Below are positions 17,601 to 25,400 of a DNA stretch of 30,825 nucleotides, in pieces (the stretch's first letter is position 1; every line of letters starts with the position of its first letter). Source of the DNA: CALLQB01 sp036479275 (GTDB lineage Bacteria > Actinomycetota > Acidimicrobiia > Acidimicrobiales > SHLQ01); assembly GCA_965524675.1 (NCBI GenBank), contig CBERPN010000018.1:1-30825 (forward strand). The letters are read 5' to 3'. A program made the translations under genes and the position numbers. The notes below the pieces were generated by a model. It did no database searches, was not told the origin of the DNA, and saw only the letters and a program-made list of their open reading frames with translations.

Positions 17601-17727
17601 ATAGCACCACGGGATGCGGCGAGCCTCGGTAGGAGGCTCGCACTAGGGCCAACAAGTCTGCTGGAGATGGTGTGGTGGGCGGTAGCAGCACACCGTCTGA
17701 TGAGGGACTCTCTCGGCTAGCCATCAT
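14617..17727 (-). CDS. PAS/GAF-GGDEF-EAL protein, bifunctional c-di-GMP enzyme candidate
   Basis: About 1036 residues, soluble, with a PAS domain (about 30-140), two GAF-like domains (about 170-310 and 340-500), a second PAS (about 510-620), then GGDEF and EAL. The cyclase site G-G-D-E-F is at 686-690 and the inhibitory site R-G-V-D (Arg677, Asp680) is intact. The EAL domain has Glu814 in V-E-S-L-V-R-W, V-N-L-S-A-R-Q-L, L-E-I-T-E, I-D-D-F-G-T-G, L-K-I-D and V-A-E-G-I-E, a complete catalytic set. It can in principle both make and break c-di-GMP, with the sensor domains choosing between them. The ATG at 17727 is preferred; a TTG at 17787 would add 20 residues but crowd the divergent tag gene. 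It lies upstream of the metallopeptidase operon on the same strand, 126 bases away. Confidence 0.93.
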   Translation of the reverse strand: MMASRESPSSDGVLLPPTTPSPADLLALVRASYRGSPHPVVLFDENLHILTTNPAAARLLGLSTSEAIGKPVFANMGDLGSETLGKLSELLRGERTELDVEIKWGSGKGEQTSRILLQRVVHSEQLPMFAMHITDLTDLRLSEAESLRALRLNELVASISASFLDSRWENADADIERAMGRLGRLLELNRLQLRQTSTATRVSDLAIEWTAPGQKPTAEENRQLVIDTDGPRAMAFTATTTVNATFAELDLATLAAATEPSDSVVIVPVVAGERQVGALVAIASRNEWSDHELAVLHGFVNLVTQLRTRATVEAASRQRLSVEDLVRRVATDLINISPGDSAARTVAALADLGAFFDVQRVMRWRFEPGADHIAVSEAWSGDSVSGLGNSIRKVPVVSGSGLEEVLTLTDPVGHVFETHELVPSVEAGTPGHSLPDASFLLVPLVTAGTTAGALVFERRRGVAWHELEIRALETVAALVGQLDARIEAERYLSSSFSQSPVGILLTDDNNMIVASNPSFAQFLGIEANRLIGGGLDHFVDGSASWLDGLAADGHQGEIAFSRTDHRTVWGRVNSVRIPAPEGHTEHVLSYVEDMTRARRNRERLEFQANHDELTGLANRRVFIDELTACIGSPRAADDAAVLMLDLDRFKVVNDSLGHSIGDEILRTVSDRLRLAVRGVDLISRLGGDEFVVLLRGPVGELEAVSVAQRIIELIREPIQTGSHEVFITGSIGIAFPNEQDRQIEDVLRHADAAMYEAKNKGRQRFEIFDERSREIVADRIDTEAQLRRAIEKDELEVHYQPEYELDTQTIVGVESLVRWNHPTKGLLTAGVFISVAEDTGLVVEIGRLVLEEACRQGADWNSRRRDPLVMRVNLSARQLERASIVDEVREALAASGLPAELLCLEITETALMADVEESLRLLTELRALGVHLAIDDFGTGFSSLAYLKRFPVDILKIDQAFIRHVDTDPTDEAIVLSIIRLADALGLDVVAEGIEEVEHRDKLVEMGCNRGQGFGLARPAAAETIAELLDLKALAK

Positions 17728-17846
17728 CTCAATGATCGGCAGAAGTAGGCCATTACCTAAATCCGAGTCGATTCCTTCCCCGCTCAAACGCGTTCAGCCC
17801 CGTGCAACGTGGCGGTCGAGCGGAAAATCCCAACTACCGTGAGCCG

Positions 17847-18497
17847 ATGAGCGACGAAACCGCAGTCGAGGGCCTCAACTCAACCAGCGAGGGCACGCAC
17901 CGCTGTTGGTGGCCTGGAGACGATGGCCACTATCAGCGTTATCACGACCTCGAATGGGGTCGACCTACAGTCGATGATCGCACCTTGTTCGAAAAGATCT
18001 GCCTCGAAGGCTTCCAGGCGGGACTCAGTTGGCTCACGATCTTGCGCAAACGCGAGAACTTTCGGGCGGCCTTCGCCAACTTCGAACCCGAGCGTGTCGC
18101 TGGATTCTCCGAACCAGATGTTCTGCGGTTGCTGGACAATGCGGGGATCATTCGCCATCGCGGCAAGATCGAGGCGACCATAAACAACGCCCAGCGCTAC
18201 GGCGAGTTAGTAGTGGAGTTCGGCAGCTTCGCCGCTTATTCGTGGAGTTTTGAGCCCGCCGCGACGGACCGTCCGCCGGTGCTCGACTACGCAGCGCTCA
18301 GTCAACTCTCTGCCACGCCGGCATCGACAGCATTGAGCAAGGATCTAAAGCGCCGTGGCTGGAAGTTCGTCGGCCCGACGACGATGTATGCGTTCATGCA
18401 GGCGATGGGATTGGTAAACGATCACCTCGAGGGTTGCTTCGCCCGGACCGAGGTAAAGCTGCTTCGATCCGAGCTCGTCAGGCCGTCACCGTCGTAG
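17847..18497 (+). CDS. tag: DNA-3-methyladenine glycosylase I
   Basis: This base-excision repair enzyme removes 3-methyladenine from alkylated DNA in the cytoplasm. The zinc-binding set of the Tag family is complete: Cys20 in the N-terminal R-C-W-W, the His of R-Y-H-D-L-E-W-G, and the His and Cys of N-D-H-L-E-G-C near the C-terminus. The catalytic-site segment L-E-G-F-Q-A-G-L-S-W is present, as are F-E-K-I-C and the L-R-K-R-E-N-F-R-x-A-F region. The length (216 residues) is close to the ~190 of the family with a short N-terminal extension. The ATG at 17847 is preferred over a GTG at 17802, which would add 15 unrelated residues. It diverges from the GGDEF-EAL gene across about 120 bases that should hold both promoters. 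Confidence 0.95.
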   Translation: MSDETAVEGLNSTSEGTHRCWWPGDDGHYQRYHDLEWGRPTVDDRTLFEKICLEGFQAGLSWLTILRKRENFRAAFANFEPERVAGFSEPDVLRLLDNAGIIRHRGKIEATINNAQRYGELVVEFGSFAAYSWSFEPAATDRPPVLDYAALSQLSATPASTALSKDLKRRGWKFVGPTTMYAFMQAMGLVNDHLEGCFARTEVKLLRSELVRPSPS

Positions 18498-18523
18498 CAA
18501 CTTTTTCTCGATTGACGTTGGCG

Positions 18524-18540
18524 ACCGGACTCTCTCCGGT
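18524..18540 (+). terminator. Short hairpin after tag
   Basis: ACCGGA-CTCTC-TCCGGT forms a six-pair stem with a five-base loop, 26 bases after the tag stop. No U-run follows; a CTTTTTCTC stretch precedes it. It is a weak terminator candidate only. Confidence 0.3.
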
Positions 18541-18650
18541 AGCGTGGTCGGCTGCGAGCGCAGAATCGTCTCCGGTTTCGGCCGAGGGGTGACAAGCTCT
18601 CGTCTTAAGTACTGGTGTAAGGGCGGAGAACCCATCCACCGGAAGTGACA

Positions 18651-19367
18651 ATGGCAGTTCTCGAGCCCTCGAATACCGAGCTCGTACACCCTCACTACAT
18701 GCCAACTCTCAGAACAGGCTCACTGGCAGAGTTCGGTGACCTCGTCGAGGTTCGCCATCTGAGCGTTCCGATTCTTGAGCCCACTTGGTACGCCACACGC
18801 GGCAAGCGGCTCTTCGATGTAGTCGCTAGCACGCTTCTGGCTGTGCTGATGGTCCCGTTCCTTGCGATCGCTGCGATCATCGTCGTGCTCTCGCTAGGAA
18901 GGCCCTTGTTCTACGGCCAGCTTCGAGTGGGCAGGAACGGGCGACCGTTCAAGATCTTTAAATATCGGTCAATGCGCACCGAACCGGTGATCGATCTAAC
19001 CGATGGATCGCCGATGGGGCTCGTGGTCGACGTCGACAACCGAACGACCTCGGCGACAAGGATCATGCGAGCACTGAGTCTCGACGAGCTCCCACAGATT
19101 TTCAACGTGATGCGCGGGACGATGAGCCTGGTTGGCCCGAGGCCCGAGGTGTGGAGCATCGCCGCCGCCGACGGACTTATCGATCATCCGCGAAACCAAG
19201 TCAAACCTGGAATGACGGGTCTCTGGCAGATCTCACCCAAACGTCAGGGTGAAATCGTCGATGGTGTCGAACTCGATCTCTCCTACGTATCGAGGATGAG
19301 CCTTAGGCAGGATCTGTCGATCTTGCTTCGAACACCTCTAGCGGTCGCAAGGTCTTACACGGAGTAG
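18651..19367 (+). CDS. Monotopic phosphoglycosyl transferase (bacterial sugar transferase)
   Basis: It should transfer a sugar-1-phosphate from a nucleotide sugar to undecaprenyl phosphate, the first step of a glycan made at the membrane. After ~50 variable residues the catalytic domain begins with K-R-L-F-D-V-V and one hydrophobic re-entrant helix (about 62-84). Then come F-K-I-F-K-Y-R-S-M-R, the catalytic dyad Asp145-Glu146 in S-L-D-E-L-P-Q, and S-L-V-G-P-R-P-E. The C-terminal K-P-G-M-T-G-L-W-Q is also typical. At 238 residues it is a stand-alone PglC/WcaJ-C type, lacking the multi-helix N-terminal half. The ATG at 18651 has GGAAG five bases upstream. No glycosyltransferase or flippase genes accompany it, so it is an orphan here. 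Confidence 0.93.
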   Translation: MAVLEPSNTELVHPHYMPTLRTGSLAEFGDLVEVRHLSVPILEPTWYATRGKRLFDVVASTLLAVLMVPFLAIAAIIVVLSLGRPLFYGQLRVGRNGRPFKIFKYRSMRTEPVIDLTDGSPMGLVVDVDNRTTSATRIMRALSLDELPQIFNVMRGTMSLVGPRPEVWSIAAADGLIDHPRNQVKPGMTGLWQISPKRQGEIVDGVELDLSYVSRMSLRQDLSILLRTPLAVARSYTE

Positions 19368-19515
19368 CGGCTGCGTTTCCCCGCAGGCGAGATCCGCCCG
19401 CAGGGTGGGCTCGAGTCGCGCTGCTGATGCTGGCGCCTGATCCGTCGCTCGTTACTCGCTCCTCGCCTTTTGTATTGCTTTGGCGCCATGCTGCTCTGGC
19501 GTTACCTACCGGGCG

Positions 19516-19550
19516 GATTAGAGACGCCTGATTAGAGACGTGTCTGACAC
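19516..19550. repeat. Direct repeat GATTAGAGACG x2 plus palindrome GTGTCTGACAC
   Basis: GATTAGAGACG occurs at 19516-19526 and 19530-19540, period 14, and runs directly into the odd palindrome GTGTCTGACAC at 19540-19550. It could be a small dispersed repeat of the REP kind or an operator. Confidence 0.5.
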
Positions 19551-19600
19551 CAAAGTCCAGTTGGGCGCAAAGTGAACCCTGGGTGTCGCTGCTTTGCTGT

Positions 19601-19629
19601 TTGCACGAGTGGTATCTTTCATGTAGTTT
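19601..19629 (+). promoter_or_regulatory. Possible sigma-70-like promoter of the type VII-like operon
   Basis: TTGCAC (19601-19606), a 17-base spacer, then TAGTTT (19624-19629) would place a start point about 20 bases before the first gene. The -10 match is poor, and a TATATT at 19633-19638 is an alternative with a bad spacing. Confidence 0.25.
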
Positions 19630-19653
19630 CAGTATATTCCAAACTGAGGATAC

Positions 19654-20037
19654 GTGGAGTCATTGGTGTCAGCCGCCGAGCAATTCGAACGAACAGCACG
19701 GGCCGCTAGCGATCGCGCCGGTGTCACTGCTGAAATTGCAATACGAATCCGTACTGCGGTGGCAGTGCTACCCTCCAGTTTCGCTGCGATTGAGAAGCGC
19801 CACGCAGCCACAACCTGGGAGAGCAAAGCTGGCACGCGCTCAAGGGTTGAACTCGATCGAATCTCGCGTCTAACCAATGACGCTCACCAACTAGCGATAG
19901 ATCTAGCGAAACGCCTTGAGAACCTCTCTGACGAACTCGATCGTCAGGCAGTGACGGCTCGTAGGGCAGCCGACGACGAACGCGATCGTGAGGCGGCCGA
20001 ACACGCCGCGGCGCAGAGCATCTCGGTGGCGTCATGA
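19654..20037 (+). CDS. WXG100-like helical protein (W-E-S variant), type VII-like operon
   Basis: A 127-residue, strongly helical protein with no signal peptide or membrane segment. The middle reads T-T-W-E-S-K-A-G with Trp55, at the helix-turn-helix position where WXG100 (Esx) proteins have W-x-G, then a second long amphipathic helix with heptad-like Leu spacing. The C-terminal third is a charged Arg/Asp/Glu/Ala coiled coil. This pattern suggests a divergent Esx-type substrate or an adaptor for the large downstream protein (inference). The GTG at 19654 has GAGGA five bases upstream, and a probable promoter precedes it, so it opens the operon. Its stop overlaps the next start as ATGA, implying coupled translation. 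A generic coiled-coil protein remains possible. Confidence 0.75.
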   Translation: MESLVSAAEQFERTARAASDRAGVTAEIAIRIRTAVAVLPSSFAAIEKRHAATTWESKAGTRSRVELDRISRLTNDAHQLAIDLAKRLENLSDELDRQAVTARRAADDERDREAAEHAAAQSISVAS

Positions 20038-22058
20038 GCGAGACGGTGTTTATCGACCTAGACGCAGCCGACGGCCTGCTCTTGGAGTACGCCAAGGTCC
20101 GTTCGGCCCTAGACGCGGCGCGAAGGTCTCTCAGCTCGCCCTGGGCGCAAGCTGTCCTGCAGGTTGGCCACGCCGGAACTTCCGCACCCGATCTATTGCG
20201 CGGTATCGATCTCTTGATGTGCTCGGCTCGGGCCGATGTTGCTTGGCGTGTCGAGTTCATCAAAGCGCGGGAGAACTCGCCGATCGATGCTGGCCGAATC
20301 GAAACAACGGTGCCCGAACGCCATTCAGTACTAAGAAGGCTCTCGACCTCGCACATCATCGGGGCTCTGCGTACTAGCGAAGACTCCCAGCGGATCGTTC
20401 TGTACCTCGACGAGTTGGCTGTGCGAGGCTCGGGCGATCGCGGTATCGCCGTTGAAGTTCTCGATGCGTTAGGCCGCGAGGGAGTCGAACGATTGCTCGC
20501 CCTAATCGCAGCGAATGCCCCGATACGCGACCCCGAACAGTTCTCGGCTCCATTTGGATACGACGTTCTCCCCGAGATAGAGAACCCCGTCGACCCCGAC
20601 GAAATGCTTCTACCGCTCGACCTTTTGGTGTCGTTTGCGGTATCGGAGAAGCCTTCGATGGTTGCTGAACTGTTAGTGGGCGATCGACCAGAGGACGTGC
20701 TCCGCTCCGCGATGTTGTTGAAGTGGGCTAGCTACCCGCCCGCGGTACTGGCCGAAGTATTTGTGGCACATCAACAGTTGCTGGCCGACGTTGAAGACTC
20801 TCGATGGCAGTACTCGATGTTGCTCGACAACATCGACCCATCCTCACTACAGAGCAGTTCTTGGGTCACGCAATTTGGCGCCCCGATGATCGAACTGCTC
20901 GCCGATGTCTCTGTCGATCCGGCGGACGCCACAGAGTTCGTAACGACCCCCGGGGTCATCGAGTTGCTAAGTCGCCCTCCCGCGGCGGTACTCGAAGTGG
21001 CAGGGCAGCCGTTCGTGGAAATCTGGGACCATAGCGTCGCCCTAATCCTTACCCAGCTGCTGGTTCGGATAGACGAGCTCGCAAACCGAGTGCCAGATCG
21101 GGCGATCGCGGGCAGGGCGATCGATGAGCTGGCGGCAATCCTCGATTCGAGCTATCAGGTTCTAGTCGGACTGCGCGACGCCGTCGGCGACACATTGCTT
21201 GGCGGCGAAGCGGTGAAGAATGCTGCGGCGATTCTCACAGCGCTGCACTTTGATCGAATCGGGCCTGCCGGATGGCCAATCAACGGCCACGCAAAAGAGT
21301 TCTTTGGATGGATCGCCTCCAGCCCGGCCGCCCTGCAAACCCTGGTTGGAGGACTAGCAGGCTTCTATGAGTCGGTAATGCCCGACCTGGTCGCCAGCTT
21401 TGCCGACCCGGCGGGCCTCGGCGACGCCATGGTCGATCGCAGCATTCTCCAACTGGAACCAATGGCCTTCGTTCTTAGCCTCGTGGCGCTGGGTCTCGAC
21501 CAAGCAAAGCTCGAAGAGAAGGATCTCCTAGCTCTAAAACTTGTCTTCGAGTTCGCATGGAACGAAGCGATCGGCAAGTTGCCCCTGGGCAAGTTGGGAA
21601 CCAATGCCCTCGGGCGCCTCGCAAAGATAATCCTAGGGTTGGGTCTCGACACCCTGCATGACAAAGCGGCCGGGCAGCTCTTACCCGACCGCGTAGCGGG
21701 TGAGATAACTATCGACTCGATTCTTAGCGACTTCTTCATTCCCCACGAAGCACTGCCATTGCCGGGCGGAGGCGAGACCCAAGAAATCGTGCCGCTGCAG
21801 ATCTCGTTGTTCAACCAGGTCCTGCAATTCGCCCCAGAAGCTGTGGTCGAACTGCCAGAACTCGAGCCTTACCTGGTCGACGGCTCGCTTCGTCCGCCGC
21901 CGATCGACAGTGCGCAATACTCACAGTTCGCACTCGTGTTTAACAAGGTGCAAATGCGCGACATCGATGCCGTGGTCGCATACCTAGCAATGTGGGAATC
22001 GCTGAGCGCATGGGCTCAGCGATCCGTTGCAGAGGTCCGAACCGCTACGTCGAGTTAA
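20034..22058 (+). CDS. Unrecognised 674-residue protein of the type VII-like operon
   Basis: I do not recognise a family. The protein is acidic, mostly helical by composition, and has no signal peptide, clear membrane helix or known catalytic motif. The first ~80 residues look like a helical hairpin (D-A-A-D-G-L-L-L-E-Y, a turn around S-S-P-W-A-Q, then a second helix), reminiscent of N-terminal targeting domains of type VII substrates such as LXG or PPE proteins (inference). A helical region with L-G-L-G-L-D follows around residues 500-560, then a Pro-rich stretch, P-L-P-G-G-G-E, near 575-585. It starts in an ATGA overlap with the W-E-S protein and lies 60 bases before the WXG100 gene. By position it is the likely dedicated substrate or a soluble partner of the export ATPase. 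A toxin role is not shown by any motif. Confidence 0.75.
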   Translation: MSETVFIDLDAADGLLLEYAKVRSALDAARRSLSSPWAQAVLQVGHAGTSAPDLLRGIDLLMCSARADVAWRVEFIKARENSPIDAGRIETTVPERHSVLRRLSTSHIIGALRTSEDSQRIVLYLDELAVRGSGDRGIAVEVLDALGREGVERLLALIAANAPIRDPEQFSAPFGYDVLPEIENPVDPDEMLLPLDLLVSFAVSEKPSMVAELLVGDRPEDVLRSAMLLKWASYPPAVLAEVFVAHQQLLADVEDSRWQYSMLLDNIDPSSLQSSSWVTQFGAPMIELLADVSVDPADATEFVTTPGVIELLSRPPAAVLEVAGQPFVEIWDHSVALILTQLLVRIDELANRVPDRAIAGRAIDELAAILDSSYQVLVGLRDAVGDTLLGGEAVKNAAAILTALHFDRIGPAGWPINGHAKEFFGWIASSPAALQTLVGGLAGFYESVMPDLVASFADPAGLGDAMVDRSILQLEPMAFVLSLVALGLDQAKLEEKDLLALKLVFEFAWNEAIGKLPLGKLGTNALGRLAKIILGLGLDTLHDKAAGQLLPDRVAGEITIDSILSDFFIPHEALPLPGGGETQEIVPLQISLFNQVLQFAPEAVVELPELEPYLVDGSLRPPPIDSAQYSQFALVFNKVQMRDIDAVVAYLAMWESLSAWAQRSVAEVRTATSS

Positions 22059-22118
22059 TGATTCAAAGTGCTAACGATTTCCCCCTTCACACCAGCAGAT
22101 CAAACAAAGGAAGAATAA

Positions 22119-22385
22119 ATGTCCGACCTACTCCAAATGAACAAAGCGCAGATGCTCGACCTTAAGCGTGGCTTCACCAAACGAGCCGACGAGGTAAGCG
22201 CACTGCGATCAGGACTCGACGGGCTCCTCAAGGGCACCGTTTGGGACGGCCGACGAGCACGTGAGTTTCGTAGTCTCTGGGATTCGGAGTTTTCTCCAAA
22301 TCTCACCCGACTCGAAACAGCCCTGCGCGAAAACGGCCAGTTCATCGGCAAAGAGCTCAACAACGCCAAGTTGGCTATGGATTGA
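22119..22385 (+). CDS. WXG100 family (Esx-like) protein
   Basis: An 88-residue protein with the classic Esx layout: helix, W-D-G turn (Trp42-Asp43-Gly44), helix. Such proteins are small substrates and structural partners of type VII secretion ATPases, usually forming helical hairpin dimers. The family's C-terminal export signal is Y-x-x-x-D/E; here F-I-G-K-E (Phe75 to Glu79) sits at the matching place, with Phe for Tyr. Upstream AAAGGAAG (22106-22113) gives a good ribosome site for the ATG at 22119. The ATPase gene starts 109 bases downstream. It could pair with itself or with the W-E-S protein two genes upstream. The assignment to WXG100 is firm from the motif, length and neighbour together. 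Confidence 0.88.
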   Translation: MSDLLQMNKAQMLDLKRGFTKRADEVSALRSGLDGLLKGTVWDGRRAREFRSLWDSEFSPNLTRLETALRENGQFIGKELNNAKLAMD

Positions 22386-22494
22386 GGATTCGTCCGAGCG
22401 GGCGCCAGCTACCGAGCTGGCGCCTACCGGCGGGCCATACCCGGATAGCCAGCCGTTGGCGCGGCGCTCTCACACGAGGTGCGGAAGTGAACCC

Positions 22495-25400
22495 ATGCGA
22501 CTTCTAATCGAAGGCCTTGAAGACTGCAGCGACTGCAGAGTCGTCGATGTGCCACTGCTCGACAACACCCAAACAATCGCTGAACTTGCTGAGTCTCTCG
22601 GACTCAGTGGCCCCGGCCTCACAATCGACGGACAGTTTGTCGAACCCGACCGTCCAGCCCTTCAAGCCGGGCTTCGCAACGGCTCGTCGATTCGAGCAGG
22701 TCGAGCGAACCTGCGCAATAATCAATCTGTAGTTGGCACCCTCGATGTTGTATCCGGTCTAATTGCGGGGTCTCGGTACCCGCTGCGGCCGGGGCGTCAC
22801 CTCGTCGGTAGACACCAGGCTTGTGATTTCGTTCTAAGCTCCCCGACCGTCTCTCGTCGGCACGCACGTCTTGAGGTTGCAGATGATCAAACGATTCAGG
22901 TCGCCGACGTGGGTTCGACGAACGGCACTTGGGCCGTCGACAAGTCGCTGTCGAGTCAGACCGAAATCGAGTGGGGGTCAGCGATTCGGTTGGGCTCGAT
23001 TACCGTAAAGGCCCGCGGCGGCCGTTCAGATGCCCCCCACCATCTCGCCAGCGAACGTGTTTGGGGTGGCGCTTGCGAGCAGATGGTATTCAACCGGCGT
23101 CCCCGTGCCCAGCTCCCGCAAGAGGCTCAAGCGGTCGAGTTGCCGACCAGAGCCATCCCCGATACCAGGCCACAACGCTTCAGCTGGTCGATGATTCTGG
23201 TTCCCGTCGTTCTGGGTGGGCTGATGGCGTTGATCCTCGATCCTCGCTTTGCCTTGTTCATGATGTTGAGTCCGCTGATGACGATCACCAACTGGTGGGA
23301 GAACAAGCATCGGCTTCGTCTTGAGAAGCGTCGCATTGAGCGCCGGTTCGAGAAGGCCTTGGAAGGCTTTGCCGCGGGCCTTAGCGATCACGTCACAGCG
23401 GAGCAGGAGCGACGGCGATCGCGCCATGTCGATCTGGCTGAGCTTCATCGGCGCGCGGCTGCCCCGAGCGTCCAGCTATGGGAAAGGCGAGCAATACACG
23501 GTGACTTTCTCGAGTTGTCGATCGGCCGCGGATCGCTCGCTTGGTCACCCCCAACCGTCGATGGCGACCCGCCCGAAGTCGAAGTTGCTGAGCTATTGGC
23601 GGGTTCGGCGCGACTCGAGGACGTACCGATAGATGTCTCACTACTGCCGGGCTCGGTGCTCGGGTTTAGCGGCAATCACTCCGTGTCGTGCTCGGTCGCG
23701 CGTGCATTGCTGTTACAGGCGGCAGTGCATCACGGACCCGCCGATGTCGAAATCGCAGTTATGTGCGCTCCCGATCGAGCGGGTGAGTGGGAGTGGCTCT
23801 CGATGCTGCCTCACACGATCGATCGGCGAAGCGGCGGAGAGCAGAGGTTGATGGCGCCGGGACGCGAAGCGGCGACGCTGCTAGCCGATCGCCTGCTGGT
23901 CCGAGACGAGGCCGAAACCCACACGACCTTGATCGTTGTCGATGGTGACCAGCTGTTGTCGGGTCGCGATGCGCCGGGCCGTCGGGTCGCCTTGGCCGGC
24001 GGGGCAATCTCAGTTTTAGTGGTGGCCGATGAACTCGACTGGCTACCAGCCACGACGTCACAGGTTGTAGAAACCCACGGTGAGGAGGGCTTGGGAGCTC
24101 TCTTTGATCCCAAAGGTGGCCATCGGGTATGCGATGTTTGCCTTGACGGAGTGGCGATTAGAACCGCTTGGGATCTAGCTAGAGCGATGGCTGCGCTCGA
24201 CGATCCGGAGATGCGACGGGCAGGGGTTGGTATTCCTCAACGGGTAGAGCTGCTTCAGTTGTTGGGAGGCGACGTATCGCCCGGTGGCATTGGCCGTCGC
24301 TGGGATTCAACGGTGGGGACGACCAATATCGTCGCGCCGATCGGGGTCGACTCTCACGGTGTCGTGAGCATCGACCTCGTCGCCGACGGCCCACACGCGC
24401 TAATCGGCGGCACAACCGGATCGGGAAAGAGTGAGTTGCTGCGATCTCTCGTGGCATCGATGGCGGCATCGGCCGACGCCGAACACCTTTCGTTCGTACT
24501 AATCGACTACAAGGGCGGGTCCGCGTTTGATCATTGTGCAGACCTACCGCACACGGTCGGCGTGGTGACCGATCTAGATCCGCATCTGAGCGAGCGAGCT
24601 TTGCGGTGCCTCGACGCCGAGCTCGAATATCGCGAACGGTTGCTCCGTCGCCACGGCGTCGACAGCATCGTCGCCTACAGGGCGAAGCAGGTTGAGTCTT
24701 CGGTCGCTGAGCTCGAGCCTCTTTCACGACTGATCGTTGTGATCGACGAGTTCGCGACGATGGCGGCGGAGCTTCCAGAATTTGTCGATGCACTGGTCGG
24801 AATTGCCCAGCGGGGCAGAAGCCTTGGGGTGCATTTGATCCTCGCTACCCAACGGCCCAGCGGGTCCATCAGCGACAACATTCGCACCAACACCAACCTT
24901 CGCATAGCGCTGAGAGTTCTCGATCGGGGCGACTCTAGTGATGTAATCGGCAGCGACGAGGCGGCCTCTATCGGACGCGACACCCCCGGCCGAGCCGCAC
25001 TGCGACTCGGCCCTAACCAGATCGTGAACTTCCAATCCGCCCTGTCGACAGGAAGATCTGGCGATGGCGACGGCCTGATTGTTAGCCAAGTCCGCTTCGG
25101 GCGGGTCGGATCGGCCGACCCGAGCGATGCCGAAGGGCCAACCGATCTGGAGCGGATGGTTACCGCGATCGCGAGCGCGCACAAGAATCGAAAGATCAGC
25201 GACCCGAGGTGTCCGTGGCCTGAACCTCTGGCGGCTCAGGTCAGCCTCACAGACGCGTTCGAGGTTGGTGTCGACAGTGTCGAACAAGCGACTGGTTCAA
25301 CGCTCGGTCAGGTGGTCATCGGAGTTGTCGACGATCCCGACCAGCAATGTCATGCCCAGTGTGTCTGGGATCCCAACACGGGTAACGCCTTGATAGCTGG

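Larger units (their letters stand above)
19368..19653. other. 286-base intergenic region upstream of the type VII-like operon
   Basis: No credible gene is visible. The first half is GC-rich and repetitive in texture, with CCCGCAGG twice at about 19380-19412 and two GGCGCC sites. The second half carries a direct repeat and a palindrome (19516-19550) and a possible promoter (19601-19629) just before the operon. Confidence 0.6.
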
